The notes under the pieces were generated by a model that made no database searches, was not told the DNA's origin, and saw nothing but the letters and a program-made list of their open reading frames with translations. From positions 1 through 47,966 of the forward strand of contig CANCGX010000005.1 of assembly GCA_947377725.1 (NCBI GenBank): a stretch of 47,966 nt of DNA, written 5' to 3'. This stretch comes from Actinomycetota bacterium. GTDB lineage: Bacteria > Actinomycetota > Actinomycetes > Nanopelagicales > Nanopelagicaceae. How positions within the stretch are numbered: position 1 is the stretch's first letter; each line of letters starts with the position of its first letter. Shown piece by piece: positions 24,416-33,210 of the stretch. The position numbers and the translations under genes are program-made.

Positions 24416-26067
24416 TTATTAGGTTTTGAGCCAATCTGCATCGGTTTCGATGTAGCAGCAAAGAAATCATTTCCCTTGTCATCAACGACAATAAAAGCTG
24501 GGAAGTTTTCAACCTCAATCTTCCAGACGGCCTCCATGCCAAGTTCTTCATAATCCAAGACCTCTACTTTTTTGATGCAATCCTGGGCTAATCGAGCAGC
24601 CGGACCGCCTATTGAGCCGAGGTAGAAACCACCGTTCTTCTTGCATGCGTCCGTGACTGCTTGTGAACGATTTCCTTTTGCAAGCATGATCATGGAACCA
24701 CCGAGGGACTGGAATGCGTCAACATAGGAATCCATTCGCCCGGCTGTTGTCGGACCAAAGGAACCTGATGCATAACCTTCAGGAGTCTTGGCAGGTCCGG
24801 CGTAGTAGACGGCATGGTTCTTGATGTAGTCGGGAAGGGGCTTGCCAGCATCAACAAGTTCTTTGATTTTGGCGTGAGCGATATCGCGAGCAACGACAAG
24901 AGTTCCATTGAGGGAAAGTCTGGTCTTGATTGGATATTGTGAAAGGGTTTTGAGAACGTCAACCATAGGTTGATTCAAATCCACGTGCACAACGCTCTCA
25001 TCTAAATGTTCGTCGGTCGTTTCTGGCAAGAAATGTGCCGGATCGCGTTCCAACTTCTCAAGGAAAATTCCCTCTTTTGTAATTTTTCCCTTTGCTTGTC
25101 GATCTGCAGAACAGGAGACGGCAATTGCGATAGGCAATGAAGCTCCATGTCGAGGAAGGCGCACGACGCGAACATCGTGGCAGAAGTACTTTCCGCCAAA
25201 TTGTGCACCGATACCCAGAGTCCGGGTGAGTTTTAGGACCTCTTCCTCAAGCTCCACATCTCTAAATGCATGGCCGGTTGCGGCATCGCCCTTTCGAGGC
25301 AATGAATCCAAATACTTTGTTGAGGCTAATTTTGCCGTTTTTACTGTGTGCTCAGCACTTGTTCCACCAATCACGATCGCCAAGTGATACGGCGGACAAG
25401 CTGCTGTGCCGAGTGAGCGAAGTTTCTCGTCCAACCAATTCATGAAGGACTTTGGATTAAGAACTGCTTTTGTCTCCTGATAGAGGAAAGACTTATTTGC
25501 ACTTCCACCACCTTTTGCGATGAAGAGGAAGTTGTATTCAGAAGCATGTTCGGTATCTGAATAAATCTCTACCTGCGCCGGCAAGTTGTTGCCCGTGTTC
25601 TTCTCTTCCCAGGTAGTGACTGGCGCCATTTGGGAGTAGCGAAGATTGAGGGTTGTGTAAGCATCGTAAACGCCTCGAGAAATCGATTTTTCATCCTTTT
25701 CATAAGTCAACACATGTTGACCTTTCTTACCCATGACAAGAGCTGTACCTGTGTCTTGGCACATGGGCAAAATCCCGCCCGCTGAAATATTCGCGTTCTT
25801 CAATAAATCGATTGCAACGAATCTGTCGTTCGGAGAACTTTCTGGATCATTAACAATATTTTGAAGCTGTTGGAGGTGAGCCGGGCGAAGATAATGATTG
25901 ATATCGTGAATCGCTTCTGCAGTGAGACGTTCAAGAGCTTCAGGTGCAACTTTTAGAAATTCGATTCCTTCCGCAGTAAAAGTTGAGAGCCCTTCGGTTG
26001 AGACGAGACGATATTCCGTTGCATCATCTCCCAAAGGTAAGAGATCGCTGTAGTGAAACTCAGGCAT
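24412..26067 (-). CDS. Fumarate hydratase, class I (iron-sulfur)
   Basis: Interconverts fumarate and malate in the TCA cycle using an oxygen-sensitive [4Fe-4S] cluster. The single polypeptide of 551 residues fuses alpha and beta parts; candidate cluster ligands are C103 (LPMCQDTGTA), C224 (TAACPPYHLAIVIGG) and C319 (AVSCSADRQAKG). The C-terminal part has GPTTAGRMDSYVD and GGPAARLAQDC. Its stop interleaves with that of the convergent secreted hydrolase, and it lies one base from xseB upstream, so it is the last gene of an xseA-xseB-fum unit. Confidence 0.95.
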   Translation of the reverse strand: MPEFHYSDLLPLGDDATEYRLVSTEGLSTFTAEGIEFLKVAPEALERLTAEAIHDINHYLRPAHLQQLQNIVNDPESSPNDRFVAIDLLKNANISAGGILPMCQDTGTALVMGKKGQHVLTYEKDEKSISRGVYDAYTTLNLRYSQMAPVTTWEEKNTGNNLPAQVEIYSDTEHASEYNFLFIAKGGGSANKSFLYQETKAVLNPKSFMNWLDEKLRSLGTAACPPYHLAIVIGGTSAEHTVKTAKLASTKYLDSLPRKGDAATGHAFRDVELEEEVLKLTRTLGIGAQFGGKYFCHDVRVVRLPRHGASLPIAIAVSCSADRQAKGKITKEGIFLEKLERDPAHFLPETTDEHLDESVVHVDLNQPMVDVLKTLSQYPIKTRLSLNGTLVVARDIAHAKIKELVDAGKPLPDYIKNHAVYYAGPAKTPEGYASGSFGPTTAGRMDSYVDAFQSLGGSMIMLAKGNRSQAVTDACKKNGGFYLGSIGGPAARLAQDCIKKVEVLDYEELGMEAVWKIEVENFPAFIVVDDKGNDFFAATSKPMQIGSKPNN

Positions 26068-26068
26068 T

Positions 26069-26266
26069 TTATTCTGACCGGCCCTTCACACTCTCTAGTT
26101 TTGCTTTCGCCCCATCGAGCCACTCCTGGCAAATCTTGGCGAGCGCTTCACTGCGTTCCCATAAGGCTAGAGATTCTTCGAGTGATGCTTGCCCGCCTTC
26201 AAGTTGAGTAACGAGTTCGGCAAGTTCATCACGCGCTGCTTCGTAAGAAATCTTCTTCTCTGTCAT
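26069..26266 (-). CDS. xseB: Exodeoxyribonuclease VII small subunit
   Basis: A 65-residue coiled-coil subunit that binds XseA to form ExoVII, which degrades single-stranded DNA. The family pattern ARDELAELVTQLEGGQASLEESLALWERSEAL is spread over residues 11-42, followed by a basic tail. It sits nine bases after xseA and one base before the fumarase ATG, the standard pairing with xseA. Confidence 0.93.
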   Translation of the reverse strand: MTEKKISYEAARDELAELVTQLEGGQASLEESLALWERSEALAKICQEWLDGAKAKLESVKGRSE

Positions 26267-26275
26267 TTCTTAAAT

Positions 26276-27493
26276 CTACTCCTCTTCCTTGACGCCATCA
26301 GTTGTGGCGGCAACCACACCTTGTGCGACTCGAATTGCTATTTTTTGGCCAGTTTTGAGCGAAGCCGCTTTCCTCACGATGCTTCCCTCTTGGGTGAGAA
26401 CGACCGCATAACCTCGATCGAGGGTGGCTTGCGGGGAGAGGGTTCGGACTTGTGCTCGCAAAGTTGTGAGCTCCTCTTGCGCAATGTTTATTCGATGGCC
26501 CGTACTTTGCATAGAACGCGCTCTTAAGGCGTTTATGGCATCTCTCCGCAAAGTGACCATTGAAAAGGGATCTCTAAAAATTGGACGACTGCGAAAATTT
26601 TCGAGGCGATGGCTCTCAAATTCGATGAACTTACCGAGATGTCTTGCAGCTCGATCCTGAAGATTTCTTATTTTTGTCATCTCTTCAAGAACATCAGGTA
26701 CGACGCGCTTTCCAGCATCTGTCGGAGTTGACGCTCGATAATCGGCAACGAGATCAAGAAGCGGCGCATCCTTTTCATGTCCTATCGCGCTGACGATTGG
26801 TGTTTGGGCGCTGGCCACGAGTCTTACAAGACTTTCATCACTAAAAGGGAGGAGATCTTCAAATGATCCACCGCCGCGGGTAATGATGATGACATCGACG
26901 TCCGGGTCTGCTTCCAGATCGAGGAGGGCTTGTGATACTTCTACAACAGCAGCGGCCCCTTGCACTGCCACTTCTCGAAGTTCAAATTGAACCGAAGGCC
27001 AACGACGTTTTGCATTTTCAATAACATCTTTTTCAGCATCGCTATTTCGACCACAGATGAGGCCAACCTTTTTTGGAAGAAAGGGGAGTGGCTTTTTTCG
27101 GTCAATATCAAAAAGTCCTTCGGCGGCAAGCGTTGATTTTAAAAGTTCCAAACGCGCCAGTAATTCACCAACTCCAACTTGTCTAATTTCTTTTACGGAC
27201 ATGGATAGTGAGCCATTTTTTGCATACCAAGAAACTTTTGAATGCATGACGACGCGGGCATTTTGTGGAAGTGGCTGAACAGCTTCCAAAACTGATTTAT
27301 GGCACATGATGGAGAGGCTCATATCGGCGCTTGTGTCGCGAAGGCGCATAAATACCATTGGTGCTCCCGGGCGGACCGTGACCTCAGAGAGTTCACCTTC
27401 AATCCATACCGCCCCCAGTTTGCTGAGGTAATCACCGATAGCTTCAGAAATTACGCGAACGGTCAGGGGTTTTTCGGGAGATGTCTCGTGCAC
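26276..27493 (-). CDS. xseA: Exodeoxyribonuclease VII large subunit
   Basis: Catalytic subunit of ExoVII. An N-terminal OB fold (LGAVWIEGELSEV) is followed by the catalytic core with VGLICGRNSDAEKDV, the GGGSFEDLLPFSDE stretch carrying active-site acids, and SAIGHEKDAPLLDLVADYRASTPTDA, the most conserved segment. The 405 residues are near normal length. The GTG start lies 25 bp from the divergent ispH ATG, leaving little room for a 5' leader, so the mRNA is likely leaderless or nearly so. Confidence 0.95.
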   Translation of the reverse strand: MHETSPEKPLTVRVISEAIGDYLSKLGAVWIEGELSEVTVRPGAPMVFMRLRDTSADMSLSIMCHKSVLEAVQPLPQNARVVMHSKVSWYAKNGSLSMSVKEIRQVGVGELLARLELLKSTLAAEGLFDIDRKKPLPFLPKKVGLICGRNSDAEKDVIENAKRRWPSVQFELREVAVQGAAAVVEVSQALLDLEADPDVDVIIITRGGGSFEDLLPFSDESLVRLVASAQTPIVSAIGHEKDAPLLDLVADYRASTPTDAGKRVVPDVLEEMTKIRNLQDRAARHLGKFIEFESHRLENFRSRPIFRDPFSMVTLRRDAINALRARSMQSTGHRINIAQEELTTLRAQVRTLSPQATLDRGYAVVLTQEGSIVRKAASLKTGQKIAIRVAQGVVAATTDGVKEEE

Positions 27494-27518
27494 GCGCCAA
27501 CTCTATTAGTATCGGGGC
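27494..27518. promoter_or_regulatory. 25-bp divergent promoter core for xseA and ispH
   Basis: The gap holds CTATTAGTAT (27503-27512). TAGTAT (27507-27512) is six bases before the ispH ATG; read on the other strand it gives ATACTAATAG with TACTAA twelve bases before the xseA GTG. Both genes appear to use overlapping -10 elements, and ispH would be leaderless. Confidence 0.5.
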
Positions 27519-28475
27519 ATGGCTAAACGAGTTCTTCTTGCCGCACCACGTGGATATTGCGCCGGAGTCGATCGGGCGGTTATTGCCGTTCAAAAAGCGC
27601 TTGATTTATATGGTGCCCCTGTCTATGTCCGCAAACAGATAGTCCACAACAAGCACGTCGTCTCCACGCTTGAGGCAAAAGGTGCCATTTTTGTAGAAGA
27701 GGTTAGCGAAGTTCCAGAAGGAGCAACCGTTGTTTTCTCCGCCCACGGAGTAGCCCCTACGGTTCATGAGGAATCAGCCAAGAGAAATTTAAGAACTATC
27801 GATGCGACCTGTCCCTTGGTGACCAAAGTTCACCATGAGGCAAAACGCTTTGCCAAAGAAGATTACGACATCCTTCTCATTGGCCACGAAGGACATGAGG
27901 AAGTTGAAGGAACTGCTGGAGAAGCACCAGATCACGTGACGCTTATTGACGGTATTGAAGATATTAAGAATGCGACTGTAAGAGATGAGAAGAAAGTAAT
28001 CTGGCTATCTCAGACAACATTGAGTGTGGATGAAACTCTTGCGACAGTCGCTTCACTTAAGCAGAAATTTCCCCTACTTCAAGATCCTCCAAGTGATGAT
28101 ATTTGTTATGCAACCCAGAATCGTCAACAGGCAATCAAGCAAATCGCTCCACAAACTGATCTTGTAATTGTAGTTGGCTCTACAAACTCATCCAATTCGG
28201 TTCGATTGGTGGAAGTGTCAAAAGAGTATGGTGCGAGAAACGCATATCTTGTTGATTTCGCATCTGAAATTCAAGAAGAGTGGCTAGTAGGCGTTGAGAC
28301 CGTCGGTGTTTCAAGCGGAGCATCTGTCCCCGAGAATTTAGTCGATGATGTTCTTGACTGGCTTGCTGCTCGTGAATTCAACGATGTCCAAACAATAACT
28401 GCCACAGAAGAAAGTCTTACTTTTGCGCTCCCTCAAGAGCTTCGCAAAGATTTAAAGGATGCTGGAATTAATTAA
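27519..28475 (+). CDS. ispH: 4-hydroxy-3-methylbut-2-enyl diphosphate reductase
   Basis: Last enzyme of the MEP isoprenoid route, making IPP and DMAPP through a [4Fe-4S] cluster. The three cluster Cys residues are visible: APRGYCAGVDRA near residue 13, IDATCPLVTKVHHEA near 103, and DDICYATQNRQ near 200; GHEGHEEVEGT and SSNSVRLVEV are also conserved. The 318 residues match the family. It shares a short divergent promoter with xseA. Confidence 0.97.
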   Translation: MAKRVLLAAPRGYCAGVDRAVIAVQKALDLYGAPVYVRKQIVHNKHVVSTLEAKGAIFVEEVSEVPEGATVVFSAHGVAPTVHEESAKRNLRTIDATCPLVTKVHHEAKRFAKEDYDILLIGHEGHEEVEGTAGEAPDHVTLIDGIEDIKNATVRDEKKVIWLSQTTLSVDETLATVASLKQKFPLLQDPPSDDICYATQNRQQAIKQIAPQTDLVIVVGSTNSSNSVRLVEVSKEYGARNAYLVDFASEIQEEWLVGVETVGVSSGASVPENLVDDVLDWLAAREFNDVQTITATEESLTFALPQELRKDLKDAGIN

Positions 28476-28477
28476 AT

Positions 28478-28888
28478 TTACTTCTTCTGTTTCTGAATGA
28501 AGTAGTAGATCCAACTAACGGCTGCACCGATAACTAAGAATGGTGCAGCAGCACCAAGCATGGATATGAGATCCAAGCCGATGTGCGAAATACTCAAACC
28601 AGCACCACCGAGGCTTGCAATCAAAATCAAAGTTGACGCAAAAAAAGCTAGTGGTGGAGTCACGACCGCTGTAAAACCGGTCCCAGGTCGCCCAAGAATT
28701 AGCCCACCAGCAAAGGCAACAATGATTGCAACTCCAGTGAAGAGTCCAACTTTTGTAAAGGCATACTCAAAAGTTTCGAAGAAGAGAATAAGTAAAAATT
28801 GAAGAACAACAACGCCAGGGCCTTTTAGACCCGCACCTTTAATGGGGTTTGAGATCTTGATGTTGGGCTTGTTGGTCACGGTGCTCAT
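28478..28888 (-). CDS. DUF6542-like small membrane protein
   Basis: 136 residues with about four membrane segments (roughly 25-42, 46-64, 75-95, 110-130) and a short polar N-terminus. KGPGVVVLQFLLILFFETF followed by FAGGLILGRPGTGFTAVVTPPLAFF has the layout of DUF6542, and a protein of that type lies between ispH and ychF in mycobacteria (about Rv1111c, from memory). It is convergent with ispH (two bases apart) and its ATG overlaps the rmuC stop by four bases. Function unknown. Confidence 0.66.
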   Translation of the reverse strand: MSTVTNKPNIKISNPIKGAGLKGPGVVVLQFLLILFFETFEYAFTKVGLFTGVAIIVAFAGGLILGRPGTGFTAVVTPPLAFFASTLILIASLGGAGLSISHIGLDLISMLGAAAPFLVIGAAVSWIYYFIQKQKK

Positions 28889-30075
28889 TCTAGCTCTCCA
28901 TCTGTCTCAGCCAGCTCCATGTCATCCATATCGTCATCTTCAAAGAGTTCTCCGTTAACGATTGCCAATTTTGGCTTGATTTCGCGAACTTCGTCATCAA
29001 CGTGCTCATTAGATTTCAACTTGTTGGATGCAGGAACACCTAGTGAAAGCATTTTGCGAGCAGGCCGCAACATATTCTCTTCGGCGCTTTGAACAAGGTC
29101 ATTGAAAGCACGTTCCGAGGTTTTAATCGATTTTCCAAGTGCGGCAATCTTGTTATGGACCACGCCAATGCGCTTTAAGAGCAGACCAGCTAATTCTGTA
29201 ATTGCGGTGGCATTCTGCGCCATTTCGGATTGGTTAAAGACGTAAGCAACTGTTCGCAACAGCGCCATCATTGTGGTTGGCGTTGCAATAGTGATGCCCT
29301 TTTCAAAAGATTTGTGAAGAATTTGTGGATCCACTTCAAGTGCTTCAGAAAGAATTGATTCAAATGGGGCAAAGAGAACAACATAATCAGGAGAATTAGA
29401 GCTTTCTTGGTAGCCACGTTTAGCAAGTGCGTTCACATGGCCCATAAGGTCTTTTGCATGCGACTCCATAATAGAGCGACGAAGAACAGGATCACTCTCG
29501 CCTACAGCTTCGAGAAATCGGTCAAAAGGAAACTTGGAGTCGATAAATATTTCAGAACCGCCAGGAATAGCAATTCGAATATCTGGCTTTGAAATTGCGG
29601 CATCTTTGGAGCGGTAATCCTGCTTAAAGAAATGCACTCCCTCAATCAGCCCAGAATTTTCTAAAATCATTTCGAGTTGAGTTTCTCCAAATTTTCCACG
29701 TGTCTGGGAATTGGAAAGAGCGCCAGCTAATCGAGTTGTTTCACGTAAGAGAGTTTCATTGCCTGTACGCATATTCTCAATTTGAGTCCGCATGACAGAT
29801 TCAGCTTCTACTCGTTTTAACTCTGCATCTTGCGATTGTTTAGAAAGAATATTGATGGTCGCAGTGACAGCTTGAAGGGATTGATCCAATCGGACCTTTT
29901 CGCTCTCTTCTTTGCGAAGCGCATCAAGTTGCTCGGTGAGGACCTTATTTTTTGCTATTTCAGCAGAATTCTCTGATGTCAGAGCGGCTGAGCGGGCGCG
30001 AGCGTAAAGGGCGCCTAGTGCGACGCCTATTAATAGGCCGATGAGGGCTGAAATCAGGAGTGAAAGGATGCTCAT
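28885..30075 (-). CDS. rmuC: DNA recombination protein RmuC
   Basis: RmuC proteins carry a PD-(D/E)XK-like nuclease core and limit recombination between inverted repeats. Here an N-terminal membrane helix (about 4-22) leads to a coiled coil of about 90 residues, then the core: RGKFGETQLEMILENSGL near 128, IFIDSKFPFDRF near 176, and SNSPDYVVLFAPFES near 228. The last 60 residues are acidic and variable. The ATG is 51 bp from the divergent ychF start. Confidence 0.92.
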   Translation of the reverse strand: MSILSLLISALIGLLIGVALGALYARARSAALTSENSAEIAKNKVLTEQLDALRKEESEKVRLDQSLQAVTATINILSKQSQDAELKRVEAESVMRTQIENMRTGNETLLRETTRLAGALSNSQTRGKFGETQLEMILENSGLIEGVHFFKQDYRSKDAAISKPDIRIAIPGGSEIFIDSKFPFDRFLEAVGESDPVLRRSIMESHAKDLMGHVNALAKRGYQESSNSPDYVVLFAPFESILSEALEVDPQILHKSFEKGITIATPTTMMALLRTVAYVFNQSEMAQNATAITELAGLLLKRIGVVHNKIAALGKSIKTSERAFNDLVQSAEENMLRPARKMLSLGVPASNKLKSNEHVDDEVREIKPKLAIVNGELFEDDDMDDMELAETDGELE

Positions 30076-30111
30076 AGACGTATCGTGGCAGGAAGGACCG
30101 ACAAAGCCCCG

Positions 30112-30127
30112 TATCCTTAACCCCCTG
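30112..30127 (+). promoter_or_regulatory. -10 of a leaderless ychF transcript
   Basis: TATCCT at 30112-30117 lies nine bases before the GTG start at 30127, and no Shine-Dalgarno is present, consistent with a leaderless or near-leaderless mRNA. Confidence 0.5.
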
Positions 30128-31212
30128 TGAGCCTTTCAATCGGAATCGTCGGTCTGCCAAACGTGGGTAAGTCGACCCTATTTAATGCCCTCACCAAGAA
30201 CAACGTTTTGGCTGCCAACTACCCATTCGCAACCATTGAGCCAAATGTCGGGGTGGTCGGGGTTCCTGACGAGCGCCTTGCAAAACTGGCTACGGTTTTT
30301 GGATCTGAAAAGCTCCTCCCAGCCGTGGTCTCCTTTGTGGACATCGCCGGAATTGTTAAGGGCGCCTCTGAAGGTGCGGGTCTTGGCAACAAGTTCCTTG
30401 CCAACATTCGCGAGACTGATGCAATCTGCCAAGTTATTCGTGTTTTCACTGATGAGAACGTCACTCGTGAAGGCGAACGTACCGCTGATTTCGTAGACCC
30501 TGCTTCTGATATCGAAGTTATAAACACAGAGCTTGCGCTCGCTGACCTTCAAACAATTGAAAAAGCGATTCCTCGTCTTGAAAAAGAAGCCCGCATTCAA
30601 AAAGAGAAAGCTGGCGTTCTTGAAGAAGTAAAGAAAGCCCAACTCGTTTTGAATGAAGGCAAACTTCTTTATGGTTCCAAGATTGATCTCGCGTTAATCG
30701 CCGAACTTCAATTAATGACGACCAAGCCATTCCTTTATGTTTTCAATGTCGATGCACAAGAACTCGGTGATGCAGAATTGCGCGCTAAGTTGCAAGCGTT
30801 GGTTGCCCCGTCGGAGGCAATCTTGCTTGACGCAAAAACCGAAGCTGAACTTTCAGAATTAGATGATGCGGATGCGATGGAGCTGCTTGAAGCGATTGGG
30901 TTAACTGAACCTGGTCTCACAACACTCGCTCGAGTTGGATTCGATACTTTGGGTCTTCAGACTTACCTCACGGCAGGTCCGAAAGAATCTCGTGCTTGGA
31001 CAATCCATAAAGGAGACACCGCTCCAATGGCAGCGGGCGTAATCCACACTGATTTCCAAAAAGGTTTTATCAAGGCAGAAGTTGTTTCCTTCAACGATTT
31101 AATCGCTGCAGGGTCGATGGCAGAAGCACGTGCGCACGGAAAAGTGCGTATGGAAGGTAAAGATTATGTAATGCAAGATGGCGACGTAGTTGAATTTAGA
31201 TTCAACGTATAA
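30127..31212 (+). CDS. ychF: Ribosome-binding ATPase YchF (Obg family)
   Basis: Conserved Obg-family P-loop ATPase linked to translation and oxidative-stress control. The P-loop GIVGLPNVGKSTLFNALT opens the protein; VDIAGIVKGASEGAGLGNKFL is the switch II region; where G proteins have NKxD it has FNVDAQEL, the change that makes YchF prefer ATP. The C-terminal TGS domain ends with VRMEGKDYVMQDGDVVEFRFNV-type residues. The 361 residues are typical. The GTG start follows a -10 by nine bases. Confidence 0.97.
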   Translation: MSLSIGIVGLPNVGKSTLFNALTKNNVLAANYPFATIEPNVGVVGVPDERLAKLATVFGSEKLLPAVVSFVDIAGIVKGASEGAGLGNKFLANIRETDAICQVIRVFTDENVTREGERTADFVDPASDIEVINTELALADLQTIEKAIPRLEKEARIQKEKAGVLEEVKKAQLVLNEGKLLYGSKIDLALIAELQLMTTKPFLYVFNVDAQELGDAELRAKLQALVAPSEAILLDAKTEAELSELDDADAMELLEAIGLTEPGLTTLARVGFDTLGLQTYLTAGPKESRAWTIHKGDTAPMAAGVIHTDFQKGFIKAEVVSFNDLIAAGSMAEARAHGKVRMEGKDYVMQDGDVVEFRFNV

Positions 31213-31228
31213 ATAATCGAGGGATAAA

Positions 31229-33127
31229 ATGAAAAAGCAACCACACTTAAAAGACCTGCCTGTAAAGAAGCGCGAAGACCTTCGTAACGTTGCAATCATT
31301 GCCCACGTTGACCATGGCAAGACCACGCTCGTTGATGCGATGTTGTGGCAATCTGGTGCTTTCGCTGCTCACAAGAAGCAGGATGAAGGCCAAGATCGAA
31401 TGATGGATTCCATGGATCTCGAGCGCGAAAAGGGAATTACGATCCTCGCGAAAAACACCGCTGTAAAGCGCGGAAATACCATCGTAAACATTATTGATAC
31501 ACCAGGCCACGCAGACTTCGGTGGCGAAGTAGAGCGCGGACTTGAAATGGTTGACGGCGTAATTTTGCTCGTCGACGCTTCAGAAGGCCCACTGCCTCAA
31601 ACACGTTTCGTATTGCGCAAGGCTCTTCAAAAGAACCTTCCAGTTATCTTGCTCATTAACAAGGTTGACCGTCCCGATTCACGTATCGCAGAAGTTGTCG
31701 ATGAAGCGTATGAATTGTTCTTGGATCTTGATGCAAACGAGCAACAAATTGAATTCCCAGTAATTTACGCATCAGCTAAAGCAGGTCGTGCATCTCTTAC
31801 ACGTCCAGCAGATGGTGGAATGCCAGAAGAAGAGAACCTCGACGTTTTGTTCGACACAATCTTCTCTGCAATTCCAGCTCCTGAATACCATGAAGGTGCT
31901 CCACTGCAAGCTCACGTAACTAACCTTGACTCATCTCCATTCCTTGGTCGTCTTGCACTGTGCCGCGTACGCGAAGGTGTTATTCGCAAGGGCCAACAAG
32001 TTGTTTGGATGAAGACGGATGGCACAACAGAGCGAGTAAAGATTTCAGAACTTTTGATTACTGAAGCTCTTGAGCGCGTTCCAGCACTCGAAGCACACCC
32101 AGGCGACATCATCGCTGTTGCAGGAATTGAAACCATCACATTGGGCGAAACTCTCGCTGATATCGAAAATCCTGTTGCACTTCCATTGATCACAGTGGAT
32201 GAGCCATCTATTTCGATGACAATCGGTATCAACACATCTCCACTTGCTGGCAAGAGCGGAACAAAGCTCACTGCACGCCAAGTTAAGGGTCGCCTTGATG
32301 CAGAGCTTGTCGGTAACGTTTCACTCCGAGTCCTCAATACTGATCGCCCAGATACATGGGAAGTTCAGGGTCGCGGAGAACTTCAACTTGCTGTTCTTGT
32401 TGAAATCATGAAGCGCGAAGGATTTGAATTAACTGTTGGAAAGCCTCAAGTAGTTTTGAAGAAGGTTGATGGCAAGGTGCACGAGCCAATGGAGCGTCTA
32501 TCTATCGATGCGCCTGAGGAATATCTCGGTGTTCTTACTCAGTTGATGGCTCTTCGTAAGGGCCGTATGGAGCAAATGGTTAACCATGGCACTGGCTGGA
32601 TTCGCCTTGATTACCGCGTTCCATCACGTGGACTTATTGGTTTCCGTACTGAATTCTTAACTGAAACTCGCGGCACGGGTCTTCTGCACCACGTCTTTGA
32701 TGGATACGAAGCTTGGCATGGCGATATCCGTACCCGCGGAACTGGTTCTCTTGTTTCAGACCGTATGGGAACAGTTACTTCGTACGCTCTTTATGGCACG
32801 CAAGATCGCGGAAGCATCTTCGTTGAGCCAGGCGATGAGGTTTACGAAGGTATGGTTATCGGAGAGAACTCACGTTCTGAAGATATGGACGTTAACTGCG
32901 TTCGCGAAAAGAAACTCACTAACATGCGTGCTTCGGGAACAGATGAATCAGAGCGTTTGATTCCACCTAAGAAGCTCAACATGGAAGGTGCTTTGGAATT
33001 CTGTCGCGAAGATGAGTGCGTTGAAGTTACTCCAGCCGTTGTTCGTATTCGCAAGGTTGTCCTTGATGGCAACGAGCGCGCACGTGCAACAGCCCGCGCG
33101 AAGAAATCGAACTTAGCAGCCAACTAG
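31229..33127 (+). CDS. typA: Translational GTPase TypA/BipA
   Basis: Ribosome-associated GTPase of the EF-G family involved in stress adaptation and subunit assembly. G motifs are AHVDHGKTTLVDAML, DTPGHADFGGEVER and NKVDRPDSR; REKGITILAKNTA is the switch I region. TypA-specific C-terminal sequence includes SRGLIGFRTEFLTETRGTG and NMRASGTDE. An N-terminal extension of about 18 residues (MKKQPHLKDLPVKKRED) is present. The 632 residues are normal. Its stop codon lies within a threefold 11-bp tandem repeat. Confidence 0.97.
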   Translation: MKKQPHLKDLPVKKREDLRNVAIIAHVDHGKTTLVDAMLWQSGAFAAHKKQDEGQDRMMDSMDLEREKGITILAKNTAVKRGNTIVNIIDTPGHADFGGEVERGLEMVDGVILLVDASEGPLPQTRFVLRKALQKNLPVILLINKVDRPDSRIAEVVDEAYELFLDLDANEQQIEFPVIYASAKAGRASLTRPADGGMPEEENLDVLFDTIFSAIPAPEYHEGAPLQAHVTNLDSSPFLGRLALCRVREGVIRKGQQVVWMKTDGTTERVKISELLITEALERVPALEAHPGDIIAVAGIETITLGETLADIENPVALPLITVDEPSISMTIGINTSPLAGKSGTKLTARQVKGRLDAELVGNVSLRVLNTDRPDTWEVQGRGELQLAVLVEIMKREGFELTVGKPQVVLKKVDGKVHEPMERLSIDAPEEYLGVLTQLMALRKGRMEQMVNHGTGWIRLDYRVPSRGLIGFRTEFLTETRGTGLLHHVFDGYEAWHGDIRTRGTGSLVSDRMGTVTSYALYGTQDRGSIFVEPGDEVYEGMVIGENSRSEDMDVNCVREKKLTNMRASGTDESERLIPPKKLNMEGALEFCREDECVEVTPAVVRIRKVVLDGNERARATARAKKSNLAAN

Positions 33128-33151
33128 CTGCCAACTAGCTGCCAACTAGCT
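33119..33151. repeat. Three 11-bp tandem repeats across the typA stop
   Basis: GCCAACTAGCT occurs three times without a gap (33119-33129, 33130-33140, 33141-33151). Each copy contains TAG; since 11 is not a multiple of three, the three TAGs (33125, 33136, 33147) fall in all three forward frames. Confidence 0.97.
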
Positions 33152-33197
33152 TGTAAGACTTTCGACCTATAGCACCGCATTTGTCGGTGCTATTGGG

Positions 33198-33210
33198 TTA
33201 GATAGTCCCG
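33198..33210 (+). promoter_or_regulatory. -10 of a leaderless adnA transcript
   Basis: TTAGAT at 33198-33203 is followed by six bases and the adnA GTG at 33210; there is no Shine-Dalgarno. Confidence 0.42.
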
